A DNA stretch of 12,670 bases from Candidatus Omnitrophota bacterium (GTDB lineage Bacteria; Omnitrophota; Gorgyraeia; Gygaellales; Profunditerraquicolaceae). Positions within the stretch are counted from its first letter, which is position 1. Each line of letters opens with the position of its first letter. The stretch covers positions 1 through 12,670 of the forward strand of contig JAGUUJ010000003.1 in assembly GCA_020063525.1 (NCBI GenBank). Direction: 5' to 3'. The notes under the pieces are model-generated. The model searched no databases and was not told the origin of the DNA. It saw only the letters and a list, made by a program, of their open reading frames with translations. A program made the translations under genes and the position numbers. Below, one piece after another: positions 7,145 through 12,670 of the stretch.

Positions 7145-7199
7145 GCACATAACTTATGGAGAAGTAACTTTAATTTGCTCCGACATAAGTTATTTGTGC
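7145..7199 (-). promoter_or_regulatory. Bulged RNA hairpin just upstream of the K ribosome site
   Basis: The arms 7145-7161 and 7178-7199 pair over about 17 bp (core TAACTTATG/CATAAGTTA) with a 2-nt and a 3-nt bulge and a 16-nt loop. It ends 6 nt before the Shine-Dalgarno of K and leaves that site single-stranded. The likely role is protection of a processed 5' end or tuning of K translation; this is inference. Confidence 0.7.
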
Positions 7200-7207
7200 G
7201 AATTGAA

Positions 7208-7239
7208 CCCTTGACATTGGGCATTGCCAATGTCAAGGG
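7208..7239. promoter_or_regulatory. Perfect 13-bp palindrome in the I-K spacer
   Basis: CCCTTGACATTGG (7208-7220) and CCAATGTCAAGGG (7227-7239) are perfect complements around a 6-nt loop. No T run follows on either strand, so it is not an intrinsic terminator. It contains TTGACA, but no -10 box lies 17 bp away. It could be an RNA stem or a protein operator. Confidence 0.8.
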
Positions 7240-7252
7240 TAAGTTCAGCCAG

Positions 7253-7284
7253 CAGACTTACGTTCATTTCATTCCGTAAGTCTG
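7253..7284 (-). promoter_or_regulatory. Hairpin spanning the subunit I stop codon
   Basis: CAGACTTACG (7253-7262) and CGTAAGTCTG (7275-7284) are perfectly complementary with a 12-nt loop that contains the TGA stop of subunit I (7264-7266). Ribosomes finishing I would unfold it. No T run follows. It is the first of three successive stems between I and K. Confidence 0.75.
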
Positions 7285-9303
7285 GGCTTCACTTATATTA
7301 ATGTATTTTGTCTCCACTTTAAACGGCTTAAAGGCCTTACCGCCTGCCTTAAAGAACTTAGAAAAGAATTCCACGAATTGAAGCCTCACCGGATGCACAA
7401 ATGCGCCCAATAAATTCATGAAGAAAGATACAGTATGGCCGGCGACAAAAATAATTATCAAAATCGCACTGCTAAGCAGAATCTTAAGAAAAGGAACCCT
7501 GCTTGAAAATGGTAAAACAGAAACCAGGATCTGGCTGAATTGCATGCTAATGAGATTGATGGTGCTGGCCATCACGCTGGTGACCAGACCCAAGGCCCAC
7601 AGACGGCTATAGGATAATATATCACTCAAATAACCGGAGAAGGCATTGTAAAGATTATACGCGCCGTAAAATAATTTTGAACCGATTCCCTTTTCCGAAC
7701 GGCCTTGGGTCAGAACCAGGGCTATGGCACTAAACAGGGCAGAGTATTTAAATAAATTGGTATGCGTATTATCTATCAATCTTAAAAAAATCAATCCTAA
7801 TCCCGTAAGACCAAATAAGAATATAAGCATAGGGGCCTGGTCAAGGGCAATATCTAAGTAGCGTTTGTTTTTTATATTACCTATGGCAGCGACGATATTG
7901 CCAAACCAGACCTGGATTATACCAAACATAAGCGCAATACCCAATAGTTTCGTCGGTTGCTTTAAGGGGTCAATTAAAACCAGCGCATCTTTAAATCTTT
8001 TCAACGGCAAAAATAAAGGATTCGCCTGACCTGCAATATCTAATAAATCTCCAAACCAACTGCCCATAAGCGCACCGGCTATTACTGTGGATATGCCGCA
8101 GAATAAAAATAACCTGAAAAATCTTAGGCCTTGCGGCCCTAATTTAAATTTCTTCAACACAAAGGAGCAAATAAAAATAAGCATCAATCCGTAACCCACA
8201 TCCGAGACGCACAGGCCAAAATATAACCAGAAAAAAGGCGCCAGAAACGGCGTGGGGTCTATCTCATTATATTTGGGCATCCCATAAATTTTGGTAATAA
8301 ATTCGAACGGCTGGATAATCCATTTATTCTCTAAATCTATCGGGACTTTTTCATCCTGAGGTTCTGAGATAAATATGGCCGCATCTTTAAAATTATCGGC
8401 AATCGCTTTCTCTAATGCTTTTACGTCAGAGGCCTTAATCCAGCCATTTAAAATGAAAGTATATTGCTGCTTATCCAGATTACCTTCTGTTTCCTGCAGC
8501 TTATTTATATTGGATAAATAATCGTGAATGACCATAAGTTTAAAACGGTCTTTTGATAATCTGGCGAACTCGTCTTTGACATCTTTTATCCGGTCATCTA
8601 AAATCATTATTTCGCGGTTTATCTCTAAAAACCTATTTCTTACTATCCCTGCCTGCCGGCTAAAAGTAACAAAATTAAAATGCCGGTTTTTCAACAACGT
8701 CTCTAAGCGTTCGAAGCCATCCTGGATATAAATAACGGCCAGATACGTATTGGTTTTGTCCTGATTGACGGCTTCGCAAAATAGCTTTATCTTTTCTTTT
8801 TGACAATCTTTTAATAGATTCGAATAATCGGCGGTGCGCAATATTCCATATAAGACACCACACTTCTGTGTAGAATGGGGTTCATCCAAAGGGATATTTA
8901 AATTCTGCCAAGGCACCAAGAGTTGTTTTTCCTGACATAATCTTTCTCTGTGCTGTTCGGTGATTTTGTATTTATTCTGTAAATCTGATAGCTCTTTCAG
9001 GAACCCCTGCCAGTTGAAACTATTCATAATCTCTTTTAATTCCTGTTGGTAAACAATAGGTTTAAGGTTGGCTATACCTTCTAAAAACCCGGCTTTTCCC
9101 TGAAAGCTATGCAAAAATGAAATTGCTTCTTCGGTTTCTAAAAGGGCGGGACCCTGAATGGCTGGCCGGGGGCGTATAGCCGAATCTAGTTGCGGGATAT
9201 TAATTAACTGAACTTTGCCCAGTTTCTGCAATAAATCTAAGAGATTATCCCTGTCTTTATTTAAACCGATGAGCTCTATCTTTTTTATCCTGGCGATAGC
9301 CAT
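7264..9303 (-). CDS. ntpI: V/A-type ATPase subunit I (membrane stator, a-subunit)
   Basis: This 679-aa protein has a cytoplasmic N-terminal half (about 1-345, with coiled-coil stretches) and a C-terminal membrane half with about seven or eight hydrophobic segments. The membrane half provides the ion half-channels facing the K ring. Two arginines correspond to the essential pair of the family: R567 in LSYSRLWALGL and R640 in FVHPVRLQFVEFF. R567 should release the ion from K glutamate 138. The start shares one base with the stop of the H/G gene (TAATG), so translation is coupled. The length is normal (about 650-680 aa). The 137-bp spacer after it holds three RNA stems before K. Confidence 0.95.
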   Translation of the reverse strand: MAIARIKKIELIGLNKDRDNLLDLLQKLGKVQLINIPQLDSAIRPRPAIQGPALLETEEAISFLHSFQGKAGFLEGIANLKPIVYQQELKEIMNSFNWQGFLKELSDLQNKYKITEQHRERLCQEKQLLVPWQNLNIPLDEPHSTQKCGVLYGILRTADYSNLLKDCQKEKIKLFCEAVNQDKTNTYLAVIYIQDGFERLETLLKNRHFNFVTFSRQAGIVRNRFLEINREIMILDDRIKDVKDEFARLSKDRFKLMVIHDYLSNINKLQETEGNLDKQQYTFILNGWIKASDVKALEKAIADNFKDAAIFISEPQDEKVPIDLENKWIIQPFEFITKIYGMPKYNEIDPTPFLAPFFWLYFGLCVSDVGYGLMLIFICSFVLKKFKLGPQGLRFFRLFLFCGISTVIAGALMGSWFGDLLDIAGQANPLFLPLKRFKDALVLIDPLKQPTKLLGIALMFGIIQVWFGNIVAAIGNIKNKRYLDIALDQAPMLIFLFGLTGLGLIFLRLIDNTHTNLFKYSALFSAIALVLTQGRSEKGIGSKLFYGAYNLYNAFSGYLSDILSYSRLWALGLVTSVMASTINLISMQFSQILVSVLPFSSRVPFLKILLSSAILIIIFVAGHTVSFFMNLLGAFVHPVRLQFVEFFSKFFKAGGKAFKPFKVETKYINISEAQTYGMK

Positions 9304-9614
9304 TAATCTAGCTTTAATTTAATAAAATCTAATGATTTATCAAAATTCTTTGCGGCCTTTTCTTTTATCGCATTAGTTTCTTTTTCTGTCTGGCTTTCTA
9401 TCAAGGAAATCTCTTTTTGCGCCTCCAGATTGATTTTGCTTTTTAATTTCTGGGCATCGAGATTTGCCTGCTCTAAAGTTTGCTTAAGGATGCGCTCTTT
9501 TTCTTCTCTTGCCCGACGTAAAATATGCGTGGCTTCGGTTTTTGCCTGCTCAATAATCTGCTGGGCTTTCTTTTCTGCTTCTTTAATGCTATCTAAAGCG
9601 GCTTTGGAATCCAT
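9303..9614 (-). CDS. ntpF: V/A-type ATPase subunit H/G (peripheral stalk)
   Basis: A 103-aa, almost entirely helical, highly charged coiled coil (for example KEAEKKAQQIIEQAKTEATH at residues 11-30). This fits the AhaH/NtpF/G family, which pairs with subunit E to form the stator stalk. Such coils resemble one another by composition, so identity rests on length, the alanine and lysine/glutamate pattern, and being first in the order H-I-K-E-C-F-A-B-D. The ATG lies 2 nt after pyrF, so the ATPase genes are directly attached to the pyrimidine genes. No promoter is seen between them. The stop overlaps the I start by one base. Confidence 0.85.
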   Translation of the reverse strand: MDSKAALDSIKEAEKKAQQIIEQAKTEATHILRRAREEKERILKQTLEQANLDAQKLKSKINLEAQKEISLIESQTEKETNAIKEKAAKNFDKSLDFIKLKLD

Positions 9615-9616
9615 GG

Positions 9617-10306
9617 TTAAATTAATTCTTTGACTACCCTAAGCGGATCTTTTGCTTCTAAAATGGGCCTGCCGAGTACAATAAAATCCGCTCCGGCTTT
9701 AATTGCTTCGCCTGGGGTAGCTGTTCTTTTTTGGTCATCTTGGCTAATTTTGTTTAATCTTATACCAGGGGTGACTATAAAGAATCCCTTTTTAATGTGT
9801 CTACGCAGCAACACTGCTTCTTTAACAGAACAAACTACACCATCTAAACCACAATTTATTCCCAATCTTGCTAATTTTAAAACTTCACCCTCTTTTGTTT
9901 CTTTGCTGGTTAAGACGGTAACGCCTATCAGAAGCGGCGGTTTTATTTTAAGTCTGTGGACTTGTTTTTTTACTGACCCTACTGCTGCTTTAAGCATCTT
10001 CTCGCCCCCTGAAATGTGCAAGGTAAGCATCTTTACTCTCAGGTGCGCTGCAGAACGGACGGCGCAAGCCACAGCATTGGGGATATCAAAGAATTTTAGA
10101 TCCAGAAATATGCCTGCGCCTTTTTTATGAATAAATTCAACTATCTTTGGACCGCAGAGAGTAAAAAGCTGTATACCCACTTTGAAGATTTTTATTTTTG
10201 GATAAAGCTTATTTACAAAATATTTTGCTTTAGAAAAACTATCCACATCCAAAGCCAGGATTAACTGCGTTGCCCGTTTGCCCGTTTGCCCGTTTGCCCG
10301 TTTCAT
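9617..10306 (-). CDS. pyrF: Orotidine 5'-phosphate decarboxylase
   Basis: PyrF removes CO2 from OMP to give UMP, the last step of de novo pyrimidine synthesis. This is a 229-aa TIM barrel with LALDVD (D20), FKVG (K42), the catalytic FLDLKFFDIPNAV block (D69, K71, D74), TPGIR (179-183) and LGRPI (211-215) for phosphate binding. Typical homologues begin just before LILALD. Here codons 2-12 are made of four copies of an 8-bp unit and encode KRANGQTGKRA. The ATG overlaps the pyrD stop by 4 nt (ATGA), upstream of the array, so loss or gain of one unit would shift the frame of the whole gene. No good in-frame ATG start is seen between the array and LILALD. Confidence 0.96.
   Translation of the reverse strand: MKRANGQTGKRATQLILALDVDSFSKAKYFVNKLYPKIKIFKVGIQLFTLCGPKIVEFIHKKGAGIFLDLKFFDIPNAVACAVRSAAHLRVKMLTLHISGGEKMLKAAVGSVKKQVHRLKIKPPLLIGVTVLTSKETKEGEVLKLARLGINCGLDGVVCSVKEAVLLRRHIKKGFFIVTPGIRLNKISQDDQKRTATPGEAIKAGADFIVLGRPILEAKDPLRVVKELI
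10271..10302. repeat. 4 x 8-bp tandem array in the start of pyrF
   Basis: Four perfect copies of TGCCCGTT (AACGGGCA on the coding strand) make 32 bp, directly after the pyrF start codon at 10304-10306. Changes of one or two units alter the frame; three units (24 bp) would keep it. Confidence 0.97.
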
Positions 10307-11280
10307 ATTTTAAGACTGCCTATAAGAGTTCTTATATCTTTAATCTTATTTTTTATTAAATACTCCTTTAACCCCTCAATAATTTCTACAGATACCTTCG
10401 GATTGATAAAATTCGCCGTCCCTACGCTTATTGCCGTTGCTCCAGCAATAATAAATTCCAAGGCACTAGAAATATCTATTATACCACCCATTCCGATAAT
10501 AGGAATTTTAATCTTCTGATAGGCCTCCCAGACCATGCGCACGGCAACCGGTCTGATTGCCGGACCGCTTAAACCAGCGGTTACCATCGCAATCTTGGGT
10601 TTTCTTGTTTCTATGTCTATACTTATTGCAGTTAGGGTATTAATCAAAGAGACCGCATCACTTCCGGCATTTTGGGCTGCCATAGCAATCTCGGTAATAT
10701 CGGTAACATTCGGCGAAAGCTTAGTAATTATAGTCTTTTGGGTAACCTTGCGCACTGCTTTTACTAGTGCATAAGTAGAATTTGGATCCTGGGAAATAAG
10801 TTTGCCGGTGTGCCGGTGTGCCGGTGTGCCGGTGCTTAAACTGGCTAACTGGCTTACTGGCTTACTGGCTAACTTAATATTCGGGCAGGAAATATTCAGT
10901 TCAATAGCGGCGACTTCCTTTATTTTATCTAAACGCCGTGCAAGTACAGTGAATTCTTGGGCATCATCCTCTGAAGAAATACTGACAATAATCGGCACGC
11001 CTATTTTCTTTAATAAAGGTAGTTTCTCTCGAATAAAAGCTTCTAACCCGGGATTTTCTAAACCGATGGAATTAAGCATTCCTGCGGGAGTTTCGCAGGT
11101 TCGCGGCGGCGGATTACCTTGGCGGGGCTTTAAGGTAATGGTCTTGGTAACAATCGCTCCCAATTCTTTTAAATTTATAAAATCCCCGAATTCCTCAGCA
11201 TATCCGAATGTCCCCGAGGCAACCGTTACCGGATTTTTGAGTTTAATCTTGCCTATATTAACTGAAAGTTTAGGCTGCAT
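10303..11280 (-). CDS. pyrD: Dihydroorotate dehydrogenase 1B, catalytic subunit
   Basis: PyrD oxidises dihydroorotate to orotate on FMN and passes electrons to PyrK. This 325-aa protein matches class 1B: N-terminal LKNPVTVASGTFGYAEEF (14-31), NSIGLENPG (70-78), catalytic Cys132 in ELNISCPNI, KLSPNV (187-192), and the flavin phosphate site GMGGI plus SVGTANF. Relative to the usual roughly 300-310 aa it has about 22 extra residues (about 137-159), five residues after Cys132 in the active-site loop, encoded by two octamer arrays. After them GKLISQDP restores the family pattern, so the frame is intact. Start is the ATG at 11280, with AGGAAG about 6 nt upstream. Cys132 shows that it is not a class 2 (serine) enzyme. 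Confidence 0.95.
   Translation of the reverse strand: MQPKLSVNIGKIKLKNPVTVASGTFGYAEEFGDFINLKELGAIVTKTITLKPRQGNPPPRTCETPAGMLNSIGLENPGLEAFIREKLPLLKKIGVPIIVSISSEDDAQEFTVLARRLDKIKEVAAIELNISCPNIKLASKPVSQLASLSTGTPAHRHTGKLISQDPNSTYALVKAVRKVTQKTIITKLSPNVTDITEIAMAAQNAGSDAVSLINTLTAISIDIETRKPKIAMVTAGLSGPAIRPVAVRMVWEAYQKIKIPIIGMGGIIDISSALEFIIAGATAISVGTANFINPKVSVEIIEGLKEYLIKNKIKDIRTLIGSLKI
10803..10834. repeat. 4 x 8-bp tandem array (a) inside pyrD
   Basis: Four perfect copies of TGCCGGTG (CACCGGCA on the coding strand) make 32 bp. They encode most of STGTPAHRHTGK (149-160). The unit shares 6 of 8 bases with the pyrF unit (CACCGGCA against AACGGGCA). A 6-bp linker separates it from array (b). Confidence 0.97.
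10841..10872. repeat. 4 x 8-bp tandem array (b) inside pyrD
   Basis: Four copies of CTGGCTWA make 32 bp; the order is TAA, TTA, TTA, TAA at the unit ends, so one base varies. It encodes about residues 137-147 (LASKPVSQLAS). Its unit is unlike array (a), but the copy number and length are the same. Confidence 0.95.
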
Positions 11281-11303
11281 TTTATCTTCCTATTATCTCT
11301 CCT

Positions 11304-12455
11304 TTAAAAACTCGGCTCAATACATAATATCTTATACTTCTTAAAATCCTTCAGGCCTCCCTTAATAAAACTTGAGTTTGTAAGATATTTCATCTTGCAC
11401 CAGGTAAAAAATTTAGATTTCGGCTCCATACCAAAATTCCACTTTATGTACTGATAGAGAAAATAAAGAGCAAGGAATAACGAAACAAAACTAAAAATCT
11501 TTAAGGATGTATTTGGCCAGATTAGATTTAATACAAACGTTGCTATAAAAGATAGGCTAAATATGTGCATAAGATGGAAATCCCCTATGTATACAAAACC
11601 TCTTATGGGAAAGGGCAAAAAGATAGAAGGTTTTGCTTTTAAAAATTGTAATATTATCTCAAGGCCTCTTTTCTTCACGTATTTATCGATCAAGGGTAGA
11701 TGCGCATCGCCATAGGCTACCCAGACCTTACGTAAAGATTTTAAATCCGCCCGGTGCATATGGTCAACCTTAGCCAGGGGCGCAAAGTAAAATCTCCACC
11801 CTGCCTGGCGGTGTTGATAGCTTAAATCCATATCTTCACCGGTTGGCCTATCCCAGAATTTGGCTGCGATAGCTTTCATGGCCACTTTGCGATAAGCTAC
11901 ATTGCAGGTGCCAAAAAAATACGCTTTGTGGCCGCCGACATCAGAGGGATTGGGGTCCTTAGGGAATTCCGGATAATAACCTTCCTGGATAAACCCGTAG
12001 CGGGGCGAAACCATATTAAAACGAAAATGCTGGCACCAAGCCTCGACCAAATTGTCAGGGTCGACTTTTAAAGTAAAAACTTCTCCTCCTACGGCAGCGA
12101 TCTTGGGATCGCGGCTGAAGCGTTTGAGCATCTCATTAATCCAGTTTTTATCCGGCGCACAATCCGCATCTGTAAAAAATAGGAAATCTCCCTTGGCAAC
12201 CTCTAAAGCTTTATTTCGCGCAAATCCCGGAGACGGGCAATTAGGAATTTCAACTAATTTTATAAAGGGGTATTTCTTCTGCCAGCTCTTTATGATATCG
12301 ATGGTTTTATCTGTGGAACCGCCGTCAGCAATAACCCATTCCCAGGAAGTTCGGGGATAATCTACATTGAGAAGATATTCAAAGGTCTTCTCAATGGTGC
12401 GTTCAAAATTTTTTACCGGGATAATAATAGAGACAAAGGGATTTGAGGACGCCAT
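11304..12455 (-). CDS. Family 2 glycosyltransferase with C-terminal membrane helices
   Basis: A 383-aa GT-A fold enzyme of the GT2 type that would transfer a sugar from a nucleotide-sugar donor to a glycan or lipid on the cytoplasmic face of the membrane. It has VSIIIPVKNFERTIEKT at the N-terminus, WVIADGGSTDKT (40-51) for donor binding, the metal-binding TDAD (95-98), FGTCNVAYRK (181-190) and the acceptor-side GEDMD (206-210). Two hydrophobic segments at about 295-312 and 318-337 anchor the C-terminus. The substrate cannot be told from sequence. A perfect AGGAGG lies 6 nt before the ATG. It sits between pyrK and pyrD, 14 and 23 nt from them, an unusual place for a glycosyltransferase. Confidence 0.93.
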   Translation of the reverse strand: MASSNPFVSIIIPVKNFERTIEKTFEYLLNVDYPRTSWEWVIADGGSTDKTIDIIKSWQKKYPFIKLVEIPNCPSPGFARNKALEVAKGDFLFFTDADCAPDKNWINEMLKRFSRDPKIAAVGGEVFTLKVDPDNLVEAWCQHFRFNMVSPRYGFIQEGYYPEFPKDPNPSDVGGHKAYFFGTCNVAYRKVAMKAIAAKFWDRPTGEDMDLSYQHRQAGWRFYFAPLAKVDHMHRADLKSLRKVWVAYGDAHLPLIDKYVKKRGLEIILQFLKAKPSIFLPFPIRGFVYIGDFHLMHIFSLSFIATFVLNLIWPNTSLKIFSFVSLFLALYFLYQYIKWNFGMEPKSKFFTWCKMKYLTNSSFIKGGLKDFKKYKILCIEPSF

Positions 12456-12461
12456 TGTCCG

Positions 12462-12467
12462 CCTCCT
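12462..12467 (-). promoter_or_regulatory. Ribosome binding site of the glycosyltransferase
   Basis: Perfect AGGAGG on the minus strand, 6 nt before the ATG at 12455, within the 14-nt gap after pyrK. It fixes the start of the glycosyltransferase and allows initiation independent of pyrK. Confidence 0.9.
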
Positions 12468-12469
12468 TT

Positions 12470-12670
12470 TTACCAGACTATTTCATCTGCTTTAAATACA
12501 GGCCCTTCTTTACAGACGCGCTTAAAACCTTCTTTTGTATTCACTACACAACCTAAACATGCACCGATTCCGCAGGCCATATGTTCTTCTAAGGAGACAT
12601 GGGCGGGAATATTGTATTTTTTAGAAATCCGACTGATTTCTTTTAACATCGGCCTTGGACCGCAGGCGTA
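12470..12670 (-). CDS. pyrK: Dihydroorotate dehydrogenase electron transfer subunit (partial, C-terminal end)
   Basis: The last 66 codons of pyrK run off the right edge of the window in frame (first visible codon at 12670-12668). PyrK carries FAD and a 2Fe-2S cluster and passes electrons from PyrD to NAD+. Visible are the ACGPRPML end of the ferredoxin-reductase-like domain and the cluster-binding motif VSLEEHMACGIGACLGC, with four cysteines spaced C-x4-C-x2-C-x11-C (the last in KRVCKEGPVF). The protein ends EIVW. This is the standard PyrK C-terminus with all ligands kept, so the gene looks intact here. It supports the class 1B call for PyrD. Confidence 0.95.
   Translation of the reverse strand, partial: YACGPRPMLKEISRISKKYNIPAHVSLEEHMACGIGACLGCVVNTKEGFKRVCKEGPVFKADEIVW

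Noticed and set aside
7127..7150. Subunit K starting at the ATG at 7150
   Set aside because: It would lie in the hairpin without a ribosome site and add eight atypical residues; AAGGAGGT sits correctly before the ATG at 7126.
7208..7239. Intrinsic terminator or promoter (TTGACA) between I and K
   Set aside because: No T run follows the stem on either strand, and no TATAAT-like box lies at 16-18 bp from TTGACA.
10803..10872. CRISPR array or frameshifted pseudogene in pyrD
   Set aside because: The units are 8 bp with no spacers, and the reading frame passes through both arrays and resumes the family sequence (GKLISQDP), so the gene is not broken.
10802..11344. Long open frame on the plus strand opposite pyrD (and a similar one at 9630-10130 opposite pyrF)
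   Set aside because: They lie antisense to genes with clear catalytic motifs, have no ribosome site, and their products show no family features.

Overview
The window reads almost entirely on the minus strand and looks like one long bacterial operon followed by a small tRNA unit. In transcription order (high to low coordinates) it holds the 3' end of pyrK, a family 2 glycosyltransferase, pyrD, pyrF, nine V/A-type ATPase genes (H/G, I, K, E, C, F, A, B, D), then tRNA-Val(TAC), a LAGLIDADG homing endonuclease and tRNA-Asp(GTC), closed by an intrinsic terminator. Junctions are tight (overlaps of 1, 4 or 8 nt, or gaps of 0-23 nt). The two exceptions, I-K and F-A, are each about 140-150 bp long and filled with inverted repeats.

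The organism is most likely an uncultured bacterium. Shine-Dalgarno sites lie before several genes, a near-consensus sigma70 promoter precedes tRNA-Val, and tRNA-Asp encodes CCA. PyrD is the 1B type paired with PyrK. A V-type ATPase in place of an F-type one, with this kind of sequence, suggests a lineage such as Omnitrophota (PVC group). That placement is a guess from style, not from a marker phylogeny.

ATPase region (1258-9614): the order H-I-K-E-C-F-A-B-D matches the Enterococcus hirae ntp operon. The K proteolipid carries the residue set that binds Na+ in E. hirae NtpK, so a Na+-coupled enzyme is the best prediction. The E stalk subunit is unusually short: it keeps the typical C-terminal tail but lacks most of the globular head.

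Pyrimidine region (9617-12670): PyrK and PyrD form dihydroorotate dehydrogenase 1B and PyrF makes UMP. A membrane-anchored glycosyltransferase sits between pyrK and pyrD. Three perfect or near-perfect arrays, each exactly four copies of an 8-bp unit, lie inside coding sequence: two in pyrD just after the catalytic cysteine, one at codons 2-12 of pyrF. Because 8 is not a multiple of 3, gain or loss of one unit would frameshift the gene.

tRNA region (52-1256): a promoter at 1228-1256 drives tRNA-Val, the endonuclease and tRNA-Asp. The endonuclease stop codon lies inside the mature tRNA-Asp sequence, and tRNA-Asp has changes at both partners of the elbow pair 18-55. The octamer arrays and the endonuclease/tRNA arrangement are the most unusual parts of the window.
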